DNA from: Otis tarda
Taxonomy: Eukaryota; Chordata; Aves; Otidiformes; Otididae
Length of the DNA: 64,000 bases
Direction of reading: 5' to 3'
Assembly: GCA_026413225.1 (NCBI GenBank)
Contig: CM048552.1
Span: forward strand, 208,519,553 to 208,583,552
The translations under genes were made by a program, and so were the position numbers. The notes under the pieces were generated by a model. It ran no database searches, was not told the origin of the DNA, and worked only from the letters and a program-made list of their open reading frames with translations. The stretch's first letter is position 1. The number at the start of each line of letters is the position of its first letter. Shown here one piece after another: positions 54,101-64,000 of this stretch.

Positions 54101-57100
54101 TGCTGCAAAGTTATTTCCTTAAAAAGAATAAATCATGTCAATGACTAAGTCGCACGCTTTCTGGTGAAGTAAAGATTTTTAGGTCTGCTATTATGAAATT
54201 AGCTACTGCAAAGCACAAAAATGGGGAGACTCCCCAATACAAGTGTGACAGAAACACAGAATTTTCTAGGTGCGATTTGCTTGAAAGACTCAAGAGGTTT
54301 GGGTTTTCTGCTTTTTTCTGTTGCTTTAATACACTAACTCTGAATTTAAGCCACAAAGCCAGAGGTAGTGGTTCGAATAGCTACAAAATGAAATGGAGCC
54401 AAAACTTCAGGTGAGTCCTTCATCCTCTTTGATTTTTAATGGACATTCAGTAGCCTATAAAGCATTAATTGTTGGTCTGAATCCAGTTCCTAAGGCAGCA
54501 CTTCCATTTCTTGCACACAAAGTCATTACAAGCCAAAGACTTAATGATACGAGTATCCCACTGTTTCCTAAGCATTGAAGTCTGAGGGATACTAGTAAAA
54601 CATTGCTGAAAAGTAATGAAAAGAGCCTTCCTGGTGTTTGGACTAACAAATACAACTGCTATTTATAAACTACAGAGTAAAAAATAGTAAGGAAAATAAA
54701 GGAAGAAACTTTGTATTTTAGAATCTCAAAAAATTCCTTTAGCTAGCGCAAGGAAGTTACGCAACTATTTAGCACAGGAAATTATGTATCTCTCTGGGAT
54801 TCTGCTTTTAAAGTTGAGAGCCAGCAAAATGAAGAGCTCCCGTTCTGACTACAAGCAAATCAGATCCTCTGTTGACCCACCTTCCATTGAAGTCTGACTA
54901 CTTCACTGAACACAATGGAATTTTTACAATTCCTGAGAGACGATCAGTTGCATTTACACTGAGGAGCTAATTTGCCTCATCCCATCTTAAAACAATCAGC
55001 CTCAACAGTGATCACACTATAAAAAACAGAGTTATGCCTAACATAATTCCACGCAAATTATATTTGGGATAGACTTTCTTTATATATCATAGGATTTGCA
55101 AAAAGAAAGATTCCCATTTTGATGAAAAAAAAAATAGAGAGGCAAAAGTTATTTTCTTCTGAGATTTATTGGAAAAGGTTAGATAACTTTTATTAAGCAT
55201 AAATATTACTAAGATAAAAATCTGTTGGAAGTAAGGCTCAGCAGTTTAAATAAAATAGCAATGAATGCGCAACTGCATTACCTCACTGAAGAAGAATGGT
55301 ATGTAATTAGCCTTCCTGACTAATTACTAAAGTCATTACTGTGCATCAGAGCTTTACTATCCTGGCCCAGATGCCGACCCTATAAGAAAAACTAAAGTTC
55401 TTTTTATTTCGGCAATTTGCTAAAATGAAACTGGTCGCCACCTCTACTATCAACAGAAAACCAGCCGTGCTGCTTCACTGAGTCACTGCCTCCAGGTATG
55501 TCCACAAACATGAACCTGAACAGCCAAGCGAAGGAGACACCTTGACGCTTTGCTGGAGTGCGGGCTGAGGTGATGACCTGACCAGTGCAAACACCCCGGT
55601 TTAAACTGACAACAACGGAATTCAGAGCCCACTTCTGTCCCTGAGGGCACAAGACACAGAACGCGTCCAGCGCGCTAAAATCTCTTCCTCCTAAACCAAG
55701 GTGGCTCTGTCCACTCTGCCTGATGGGAACAATTCCTGGCCCTGTAATTTCATGGAAATTGTGCCCAGCTCAAGGAGACTGAGAGCTGGCACAACGCAAA
55801 ATCAAAACAAGGCACCGCAGTGGCCGTGGACAACCACATGGTGGTGTTTGTGCCCACACCCTGGCCACGCTCCGCCTTTACTACAGATGGAGCTTTAGAG
55901 GCTGAAATGCAGAATAAAATAATGAAATAGTTCTAATGATATTTTTTGGTTTATGAATAGGAAAATATGACAAATACAGTGTGTCTCATCTTTACTAAAA
56001 TAAAAACACTGACATTTTTCTGATATTTTAGGTGGTTTTGTCATCTCTCAAAAACCCCTCCTTAAATCTCTTTGCCCTCAGCTGTTGTAAAGCACAGTTA
56101 AAAGCCTGGCTTCACCTCAGAGCTTTTCAGCAGCCAACGAAATGATCTCTGCATTACACTTACATATTGTGGCTGCATTTGGAAAACGCTCCTGTGAGAT
56201 GAAAGGTGCGAGATATTGCTGTTCTTAATACTACCCTGGAACTCCTCAGGAAAACCCATCTCTGTGAAGTGTTTTTAGTACTATAAAGAGTGGCTCACTT
56301 GTCTTTTAAACATGCAAATGTGAGCCATTATAGTTGCGCAGTGCTGTATACAAACATCACAGATTACTTTTTACCTGCTGAGCCTGCGTAACCATATCCT
56401 TATAGACTGTGTCTAAGCTGACATTCGACAGGGTTATTAAAGCCGATACGATGGTCTCCGCTTGCTCCTTCCCAAAGCCTGAAAGACAGTTGAAGGATGA
56501 CAAGGCGATATTAGAAAGCTGGATGAAAAGAAGAGCAAGAGGTACAAAATAAACTGGGGCACTCAGGTGCTGTACCCAACTACAGTGGTAAACGAGAAGT
56601 CACACAATTACTGAAAACTGAAAGTGAGGAGCCAGACACTGACTTGTAACCAGAAAAAGCACAGACATAATGCTGCAAAAACCTGAAGCACATTAAATTT
56701 CATTATCTCGAAATAATCTATGCATGCAGCTGGCAAGAGGATTAAATTTTTGTACAGTATTTAACTGTTCATGCATTATAAAAATAACTCAGCAAAATTT
56801 TACTTCATAGTGGATTTTTGCAAATTCTGTTAAAGCCAAACTTACCTTGAGCTAAAAAGCATGCATCCCTACAGAACAGCAAAATTTAAAAGTAAGTCTG
56901 CATATATCAAAATTGTTCTGCACAGAGATGAATGCATGCAAAACTGATTTAAAAACTGCTGCATCCACTGCTTGCAGAATGAATTCAAACTGGGATTTTT
57001 GCTTTCTGATTATAAAGATTACACCTTGTCCATAGCTTGGTTCAATTCTGAAGTGTTAAAATGATGTGTGATGAATAGTGAAAAAAACCCCAACCAGCTG

Positions 57101-60100
57101 TCATATTAGCCGTATCCGATCTACTGCCGAGAGCTTTGGCGCTAAGGATTTATTTCCAGCAGTCTCACTGAGGTGCTGTATTTCAATGCACTCATTTTAT
57201 AAAGTGGGATCAATTAACTTTTTTTTTTGTTGAAAAATGCTGCTGCCAATATTTCTCATTAGAAAAAAACTTAAGTTACTATTAGCAGGCTAGTAGAAGG
57301 AACTTCTATTAAAGCTTCCTTTTTACTAGAAAACAGTTCTTTAACTGTTATTGTTACTTTACATCTGTCAACTGCATTATGTTCCTCAGCTGGAAGACAG
57401 TATATAAAGTTGTCTACAACTACAAATAAGGTGAATATATATATTAAGGTAATAATCTATAATAATATATATAATAAGCTAGCAGTATTTTTATGGTTAC
57501 AGAGGCATCAAACTGTGTCACATGCCTCTCCTTCACCAGCCTCCTCAAGAGGGTGCCAAAACATTTTTTAACGCAAAGTACTGGTGCTTCCGGAAAATTG
57601 ATAGCGCTCATTATGGTGCTTAAACTAAAAGTTCTCCTCTGAATTATTTATCAGTTATCACTTACCATGGGCTTCCAGATCCTGCACTAAAGCATGAGTA
57701 TCAAAAGTTACCTTCCTCTGCTCCAGGGGAGTGATTTCAACTCTTCTGACATCATATGACTTCTTAACTAGTGTGGCAGCAAAACCTTGAGGTGAAAACA
57801 TGTGATTTAATCTGACTGGTTTATCATACAATATGATAATTTTATTTCACCACAGCAAAGCTGCCCAGATGTTGCAAGAAAAAAGCTGGGTCCTTTGGCT
57901 AACTTTGTAACAGCACACGTCAGAAACTATCAATCCCTTTTCCACAGGGGATCTAAACTAACTAGGACTCATATATTGATCTTAAGTACATTTGCATAAC
58001 TGGGAAGCTGTGCGTCCTGATACACTAAAAATAAACCCACCACAACAAATTGTCTTGTAATATTTGGGAAACATCATTTAAATCATGTCCCTACTTGTAA
58101 AATGTCAGCAGTTGTAACACACTGTCAATTTCTGCTGGTTACAGCTAACATCATTCATTTGTTTTTTCACAGAATCTCTCAACCACATCCTTTTTACGCT
58201 TTCTTCTATCACTGTCCTTTCCAGCAAGGAGAGTGCCATGTGTCAAGATAAAGCTACAGATAATTTATGAGAAAGTTATGCAAATCTAATATTCAGAATG
58301 AATTTGTTGGTTCACCAGGAAAGTAATCAAGAAACAAAGCAATAACCTGTTTGTATCTAATACCTCAGAGACAGGTTTTAGTTAAGATTCACCCTATTTA
58401 CTACGTTAATGCCTTCCCACAAGATGTTTCACTGCTGCTCCTACTTCACTTCAAGCATATTTTTCCCTTCATCCCATCTCTGTGGGGCTTTGCATGTTAC
58501 AGATTCCATTCCGATAGATTCTTTGTTATCTAAAAAGCCTGTTACTTCTAAATTCATGCTTGTTCAAAATGTCTCTTGCTGCTGGCTCTCCACCTTACCC
58601 AATACCATTAAACAACTGGGCAGTTATACAGTGTCACTGCTAGATAAATCAAGTTATGTGCTACCTTGTATCCACTCTAAAGAAGTGAGCAGAACTAAGG
58701 CAGCTGTAGTATCCAAACTAACATCTGTATAAGATTTAAGACTGAAGAGACAAAGGAAAGATTTGTGTTTAAGTGCATGAACACTGACTACTCCATACAA
58801 ATAATTTAAATAACTCTAAAATTTAGTGTGGAATAAAACATTCTTTTTTTTTTTTTCCACTGAGCCATAACAGCTTTTAAATACACAGTTCTTTGTCCTC
58901 TAATTGCGTTAGCAGATTTTTTATTCATTGGATTGAACATAAATCTTGTAGACACATTCTTTCAGAAAAGCCAATGTTACAGCATGAAGATTCTGGTTAC
59001 CTACACATGTTGCTCTTTTTCATATTGCTTCACTCCTGTATTGACTCAATTACAGAACCATGCACATTGGAAAAGACCTTTAAGACCATTGAGAAGCTCA
59101 ACACAAGCCAGCAATGCGCCCTTGCAGCCCAGAAGGCCAACTACATCCTGGGCTGCATCAAGAGGAGCATGGCCAGCAAGTCGAGGGAGGTGATTCTCCC
59201 CCTATACTCTGCCCTGGTGAGACCCCACCTGCAGTACTGTGTCCAGTTCTGGAGCCCCCAACATAAGAAGTATATGGACCTGCTGGAGAGGGTCCAGAGA
59301 GGCCACAAAGATGATCAGAGGGCTGAAGCAGCTCTCCTGTAAGGACAGGCTGAGAGAGTTGGGGCTGTTCAGCCTTGAGAAGAGAAGGCTCCAGGGAAAC
59401 CTGATAGCAGCCTTCCAGTACCTAAAGGGGGCTTATAAGAAAAATGTGGACAGACTTTTTAGCAGGGCCTGCTGTGATAGGACAAAGAGTAATGGTTTTA
59501 AAATAGAAGGAGGTAGATTCAGACTTGATATAAGGAAAGAAATTTTCAGAATGAGAGAGGTGGAACACTGCCCCAGGTTGCCCAGAGAGATGGTGGATGC
59601 CCCATCGCTGGAAACGTTCAAGGCCAGGTTGGATGGGGCTCTGAGCAACCTGATCTGGTTGGAGATGTCCCTGCTCCTTGCAGGGGGGTTGGACTGGACG
59701 GCTTTTAAAGGTCCCTTCCAACCCAAACCATTCTGTGATTCTATGTAGCACACTCCTTGTCTGGGACTTGTTACAGCCCCAGAGGAAGGCGTCCTGCGCT
59801 CCCTCACACACCGCCCCGGGGCCAGGCCTCCGCGATCGGTCTCAGGCAGCCAGCCCAGCCTGTCAAAGCCCCTGTGCAGCCTCTAATGCAACGCAAGAGG
59901 CCCCGAGGCGCAGGTTACCCCCTACACCAGCAGGCAGCCTTCTGCCCCCTCCTGCCGCTGACTCGCCGGCTCCCAGTGCACTCAGGGGCCACGCACGGCC
60001 CTCCGGCCCCTCTCACCTCTCCGAGGAACCGGCGGCAGCAGGGCCCGGAGTGGAAATAAGAGCAGGCCCGGCCGGGAGCCGCCGCTGCCCCAGGCGAGGA

Positions 60101-60128
60101 GCGCGGCGCTGCACCCAGCGGCCCTCAT
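51132..60128 (-). CDS. CCDC90B: CCDC90B, mitochondrial coiled-coil protein (9 coding exons)
   Basis: A mitochondrial inner-membrane protein of the DUF1640 family, paralogue of MCUR1 (CCDC90A), with relatives in yeast. Nine minus-strand exons join to about 777 nt, 258 residues, against about 254 in human. Order: Arg/Leu/Ala-rich mitochondrial targeting peptide (1-40, [15 protein letters not shown] start), conserved [20 protein letters not shown] block, helical region ([20 protein letters not shown]), long coiled coil (about 130-220), and one C-terminal transmembrane helix ([17 protein letters not shown]) ending the protein. All junctions are GT-AG and in phase, except that I count one base fewer than expected in exon 4. 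The gene is convergent with ANKRD42. Confidence 0.95.
51188..52356 (-). other. CCDC90B intron 8
   Basis: No feature recognised. The long minus-strand open frame at 51260-51664 shows no family resemblance. Confidence 0.6.
52357..52471 (-). CDS. CCDC90B: CCDC90B coding exon 8
   Basis: Residues 203-241, coiled coil end ([20 protein letters not shown]). Acceptor TTTCAG|GAT, donor CAG|GTATGT, phase 1. Confidence 0.96.
53038..53091 (-). CDS. CCDC90B: CCDC90B coding exon 7
   Basis: Residues 185-202 ([18 protein letters not shown]). Acceptor CCGCAG|TTT, donor AAA|GTAAGT, phase 0. Confidence 0.96.
53176..53247 (-). CDS. CCDC90B: CCDC90B coding exon 6
   Basis: Residues 161-184 ([19 protein letters not shown]). 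Acceptor TTTAAAG|AAT, donor ATG|GTAAGC, phase 0. The acceptor has only a short pyrimidine run. Confidence 0.95.
53327..53368 (-). CDS. CCDC90B: CCDC90B coding exon 5
   Basis: Residues 147-160 ([14 protein letters not shown]). Acceptor CACTTAG|AAA, donor ATG|GTAAGT, phase 0. A 42-nt exon. Confidence 0.96.
54017..54117 (-). CDS. CCDC90B: CCDC90B coding exon 4
   Basis: Residues 113-146 ([34 protein letters not shown]). Acceptor TTTTTAAG|GAA, donor GAG|GTACTA. Thirty-four codons are expected (102 nt), but the coordinates span 101. The discrepancy falls around 54055-54062. Confidence 0.9.
54118..56374 (-). other. CCDC90B intron 3
   Basis: 2.3 kb, no exon or repeat family recognised. Confidence 0.6.
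56375..56478 (-). CDS. CCDC90B: CCDC90B coding exon 3
   Basis: Residues 78-112 ([35 protein letters not shown]). Acceptor CTTTCAG|GCT, donor CAG|GTAAAA, phase 0. Confidence 0.96.
56479..57665 (-). other. CCDC90B intron 2
   Basis: Contains an AT dinucleotide-rich stretch at about 57432-57478. Nothing else recognised. Confidence 0.6.
57432..57478. repeat. AT-rich microsatellite-like stretch
   Basis: Repeated ATATAT and AATAAT units. Confidence 0.7.
57666..57785 (-). CDS. CCDC90B: CCDC90B coding exon 2
   Basis: Residues 38-78 ([33 protein letters not shown]). Acceptor CACCTCAAG|GTT, donor ATG|GTAAGT, phase 1. Confidence 0.96.
59063..59094 (-). mobile_element. Antisense CR1 3'-end fragment
   Basis: TTGGAAAAGACCTTTAAGAC CATTGAG is the reverse complement of a CR1 3' tail of the TCGATGATCTTAAAGG subtype. 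It abuts the sense CR1 at about 59095. Confidence 0.6.
59095..59746 (+). mobile_element. CR1 LINE 3' end with ORF2 C-terminal remnant
   Basis: The longest CR1 in the window. It still encodes the C-terminal part of the reverse transcriptase frame ([58 protein letters not shown]) before the frame breaks near 59340. It ends with the tail CCCTTCCAACCCAAACC then ATTCTGTGATTCTATG. Truncated at the 5' end and not mobile. Confidence 0.93.
60017..60128 (-). CDS. CCDC90B: CCDC90B coding exon 1
   Basis: Residues 1-37 and the first base of codon 38. Starts [17 protein letters not shown] and continues with Leu/Arg/Pro-rich sequence lacking acidic residues, as expected of a mitochondrial presequence. Donor GAG|GTGAGA. 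The start is the first ATG in phase with exon 2 in a CpG-rich context. Confidence 0.88.
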
Positions 60129-60221
60129 CGCGGCACAAGCCCTCTACTTCCGACCCGCGCCGCCAAACATCACCCGCCTCCCCCACTGCGCAAGCATGTG
60201 GAAACTCTTGCGCCGCGCAAA

Positions 60222-60242
60222 GCATGCTGGGTACTGTAGTCC
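60222..60242 (-). promoter_or_regulatory. CCDC90B: ZNF143 / THAP11-type site
   Basis: On the minus strand the site reads GGACTACAGTACCCAGCATG C, a close match to the ACTACA-CCCAGCATGC (SBS) consensus. It lies about 95 bp before the start codon. Confidence 0.8.
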
Positions 60243-60420
60243 ACAACGGCCCGTCTTAAGGGTGGCGGGGCTGCGCCGCCATGCGGAGGGGAGGAGTGGT
60301 AGCGCTCCCTGCACATGCGCAAGCAGCGACCTCTGCTGGCGAGGCAGCACTGCCGCCGCTGTGTCCTCCATGGGTGGGCGTCCCTGGGTCGTTCCTCGTC
60401 GCTTCGACGCTCAAATTGCT

Positions 60421-63214
60421 GTCAGCAGCCTGGCTGCTTCAGACCACAAGCATTCCCTGCAGCTTGGCTAAGGCTTGGTGATGTGCAAGAGGCTAATCTG
60501 TAGCAAATCAACCTGGGTTGGTTGTGATTTTGGGCCGGTGATGGCGGCGAGTGGACTGGTCTTTGGTGCTATGGCGTGTGTAGATGGTGTTGGTGCCTCT
60601 TGAGACGCTGGGTGAACAAGCAGAGTTAAAACACCCACAGAACACAGCGAGTAGAGGAGGAGATAGGGAAAAAAAAATCTCCAGACTGCTTTTGCTTGGA
60701 AAATGTTCAGAGAAGGCATATTCAGAGGGAGGCCTGCACCGGTGGTCTGCTCTGAGGACTTGGAGATCGCCAGTGCTCTGACGCAGCCCTGAAACAGAAA
60801 AACATCCTGGGTACTGTGCTGCAAATTGGAATAAAGGACACCTTGCTTTGCTGCCAGGCAGTGTGTGCAGCCTGGGGAGGTTGTTGTAACAGATCTGGCT
60901 GAAACAACTCATGAAGATGTGGTGGCTGTACCTGGGCTATGCTGTGGAGCACCAGCTAGGCAACCTTGGCATCAGCTGAGTTGCTTGTGTGTGTTGCCAG
61001 GGTGATGGAGCTTCCTTGAGGTGTACATGGGACTCAGTGTTTTGAGCGTTCCTCAGAAAGTGTTTAAACCGAAGTTTGAAGTTTGAGTAAGACAGAATTC
61101 TTAATCTGAGCTTATCAAAGGCCTTCCTTGTAAGAGCCCTGGTGTTGCTTGCCTTCAGGACAGAATGATTTCTAGGCAGGCAGGATCCAGAGAAAAGCAG
61201 GCTGCCTACAATAGACCGTACAGAATTCAAAGCAATTCAGATCTATATAGGTGAGGGCATGGAGCATCCCTGCAAATTGTGTAAACAGGCAAATTCACCT
61301 CCGGAGACTGCAAACCTGTTGATCAAAAATGCAGAGTCTAGAGACATGAGGGCTGAGGATTCACTGCACACACACAATCCCAAGATGGACTCTGGGAAAA
61401 GAAAACAGCCCTGAATTTCTCTTACATGCTGACTTTCATGCCTGTATACAGATAGAATTAGCTTTGGGATGCTGAAGTTACATCTTAAAATACAAGTGCA
61501 GACCAAAAAAGAAGATTGCTAGCGGTACTTTTTAGAAGTTCTAAATGAAGTAGTAAAGTTTGAGAGCCGTGATATAAGACATCTGTGAGTAAAAGAGATT
61601 CATTTTTCAGCAGTTCCCAGCAGCTGTAGGCTGTCCGAACTTGCCTCTCTGTGCTCTTTGCAGAGGCCTGCTTCTCTCACAGCTAATATGCTGCAATGCT
61701 TTCAGCTGAGCACATAAAAATTCAGCCTTTCAGAGCAGAAAAGTCTCCTTGGTAATAAAAAACCTTTGATTTTCACTTAACTGTAGGTCCCTTCTGCTTC
61801 CAGGTTGGCTTCAGCCTTTATGGTCCGCTCTTCTCCATTCAGTGGAAGGTGCTGTCATTTCCACGGACTGGCTTACGTGGAGCTTTGGTCCTGCCTTGTT
61901 TCCTTCTGTTCACAAGAGCCAGTTGGGTGAATCTTAGTTTGTTCAGAGGCATTTCCTCTTTCAGGGCATGACTTTAATTCAGAGGACTTTTAGGAAGCGG
62001 AAGTAAGATGTGTACGCGGTATTTAGGGGGAGAGGCACTGCTACCAGTGGCAGTTGTCTGAAGCAGGGTGATAAAGAAGGCAAGCAGCTGAGGAACTCAT
62101 CAGAAGGGCATTAGCAGGGAAGCAAATGCCTGGTACCTGTGCCGAGGTTTAACTTCGCAGTCCTGCCATGGTAACAGATGCAGGATTCAGCAGAAACGCT
62201 CGAACAAGCCTTATTTAAAGCTCTGAGTTTCCAAGTCAACAACTCATGTGTTGCCAAGATACAGACATTAGAAAAAAATCCCAACAATGGCAACAAAAAG
62301 CTGTCACTAAGGGAGAAGGGCCCCCGATCCACGCCCTCTCTGCGGGGACATGGTTGTTCTGCACTAACAATGTCACACGCAGGCTCAGGATGGCAATTGC
62401 TCCTTGAGCGGCAGTCCTTTCCAACTGCTCGCAGGGCAGAAGGGCTGAGTGCCCCAAGATGCTGATTTTTTCCTTCAGACAGACAGTGAACCAGCAAACT
62501 GGGTGTCTGTAATTTCTGGCCGCCGGTACCAGCAACTGAACTTGGTTCATCTTCCTAAACCAGCTGCTCTGGAGAGAAGGGCCGCTGTCCCAGCTTGCCG
62601 TAGGAGGGCAGCAGCCTACAGCCAGACAGGGTCTGACGACGGGACTGTCCGTTCTGATCAACTCACCCTTCCGCTCTCTTTTATTTATCGTCATTTACGC
62701 GATTACAGCGGAGGGCAGCTATTCCTATGCTCTCAGCCAGCCATCCTACAGCTTTTGCTTGCACCCAAGTAACGTGTCTCTGCATTTGTCTGCTCACCAT
62801 CTGGATGAGGGCCTGCAGCAGGAATTGCTTCGTGCTGCCGTGCTCTGCAAAGATGCTGCAGGGTAGAAGGCACTCCTCTCAAAGAGATGGAAATAAGGAA
62901 GGCAAGAAGAAGTGGACCCTCGATAGAAAAATGTTGAAACCAATGAGGTGGTTGGAAAGAGGGAGACTAATGACACAAGATAACTAGCTTTTTAACCTTC
63001 CCCCCCCCTTTCTCATACTGTGTATATTTTTCACTATCTGGCATCCTTCATGAGAGCTTTCTGTTATCTTCCTTGACTTCAGGATGCAGATCAAGGGTTT
63101 AGCACTGTTGATGGTGGTGCTATCTAGTCAATGGTATGTGGGGCTGGAAAAGGAGCGTGTGTCTTGAGCCCACTCCCTCAGCAAACAACAAGCACACATG
63201 CTTCCCTGGTCATT
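60421..63214. other. Downstream DNA, no gene recognised
   Basis: No exon with family resemblance. Open frames at 62111-62772 on both strands are moderate in length but overlap and look composition-driven. Divergent transcription from the CCDC90B promoter could cover part of it. Confidence 0.5.
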
Positions 63215-63394
63215 TGGTCAGGCACTGGAACAGGCTGCCCAAGGAAGTGGTGGAGTCACCATCCGTGGAGGTGTTCAAAGAACGTGTAGACCTGGCATTT
63301 CAGAACATGGTTTAGTGGACATGGTGGTGTTAGGTTGATGGTTGGACTTGATTATCTTAGAAGTCTTTTCCAACCTTAAAGATTCTGTGATTAC
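63215..63394 (+). mobile_element. CR1 LINE 3' end fragment
   Basis: CACTGGAACAGGCTGCCCAA, GTGGTGGAGTCACCATCCGT, then GGTTGGACTTGATTATCTTA and TTCCAACCTTAAAGATTCTG. Plus orientation. Confidence 0.9.
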
Positions 63395-64000
63395 TTTTTT
63401 CTTGCTGCTTCCTTTGAAATCTTTTCCAGCCCAGGGTTGATTTTCCCACTGAATCCCTAGCAAGTTCCTTTCTTGAGTTTAGGAGCACAGATCTCTGGAC
63501 TGAGCTCTGTGATCAGTGTCAAACAGAGTACAAACAGCTGCAGCAAAGCAAGATACTGTTTAATCTCAACAAATGGAACAAAGTATAAGGAATGAGGAGT
63601 TTAAAGCAGTGAAAGTGTCCAAGTGATTGTTTGCACACCATGAGCTGTACCTCCCTGTCAAAAGCATGGGGTAATGGTCAGGAGCCTCATGTAGATTTTA
63701 TTGCCATGGATGCTTGGGCAGAATCCATCCCTCGTTAGTCCATTCTCTGCTGTCAACCTGTTGTCCATCTCTAGTGGTCAGATACTGGTCACACAGCTTT
63801 TGTTGAAGACTGGAAGCATCACAATCTCTGCTAAAAGATAGTTTCAGTATTGTCTTTTCATGGTGCCCACCCTGTTTCCCAGGAAACTGCTTCTCTGGAT
63901 CTCTTTCTGGTCACTTGGATAGTTCTGTAGCAACCCTGCTGCTAAGTGAGTCAGCATGGAAAGGGACAGTCAAGGAGACAGAGAACTTTGGTAGCAGTGG
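63395..64000. other. Window end, nothing recognised
   Basis: Unique-looking sequence without coding signals. Confidence 0.5.

Larger units (their letters stand above)
57786..60016 (-). other. CCDC90B intron 1
   Basis: 2.2 kb, containing a CR1 element antisense to the gene. The rest is unremarkable. Confidence 0.6.
59880..60420 (-). promoter_or_regulatory. CCDC90B: CpG island promoter of CCDC90B, possibly bidirectional
   Basis: CpG-rich block around exon 1. Upstream of the ATG it has a ZNF143-type site (60222-60242) and NRF1-like TGCGCAAGC and ATGCGCAAGC motifs (near 60187-60196 and 60314-60323). Both are common in promoters of mitochondrial housekeeping genes. There is no TATA box. Confidence 0.8.

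Noticed and set aside
59239-59748. 169-codon open frame at the CR1
   Set aside because: Translation of CR1 3' sequence in a non-coding phase, not a host gene.

Overview
This is vertebrate nuclear DNA, almost certainly from a bird. It holds three split genes with GT-AG introns, CpG-rich promoters, several chicken-repeat-1 (CR1) LINE 3' ends and avian-type endogenous retroviral LTRs. The gene order PCF11 - ANKRD42 - CCDC90B matches the block I know from human 11q14.1. I cannot name the species. The number of CR1 copies and the style of one LTR suggest a bird, possibly outside the chicken lineage.

Layout. Bases 1-5150 hold no gene I recognise. One 110-codon open frame on the minus strand (3465-3794), followed by an AATAAA hexamer, may be a terminal exon of an unknown gene. 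A CpG island at about 5.15-6.7 kb, rich in CCAAT boxes, is the PCF11 promoter. PCF11 (+) runs from 6133 to 26321 in 16 coding exons, reconstructed here as 1,708 residues with all exon phases agreeing. A second CpG island at 28.4-29.0 kb drives ANKRD42 (+, 28825-48197, 12 coding exons, 515 residues). CCDC90B lies on the minus strand (60128 down to 51132, 9 coding exons, about 258 residues) and converges on ANKRD42. Its promoter near 60.0-60.4 kb carries a ZNF143-type site. No gene was recognised from 60.4 to 64 kb.

Roles. PCF11 is the scaffold of cleavage factor II, which binds the RNA polymerase II tail and drives 3' end formation and termination. ANKRD42 (SARP) is an ankyrin-repeat and coiled-coil adaptor. 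CCDC90B is a mitochondrial inner-membrane coiled-coil protein of the MCUR1 family. The three are conserved neighbours, not a functional operon.

Most interesting points. (1) A 450-bp solo LTR with a perfect 5-bp target duplication sits 19 bp upstream of the last ANKRD42 exon and appears to have split the ancestral branch point from its acceptor. (2) PCF11 intron 1 has a weak 5' splice site and a cluster of poly(A) signals at 8.42-8.53 kb, the layout expected for autoregulation by premature polyadenylation. (3) An optional 54-codon extension of PCF11 exon 7 would be kept or removed in frame by two donors. (4) A 60-bp coding minisatellite builds the FEGP repeats of PCF11. (5) A 58-bp tandem duplication of an RFX X-box plus CCAAT module lies upstream of PCF11. 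(6) The protein phosphatase 1 docking motif recalled from human ANKRD42 is not conserved here.
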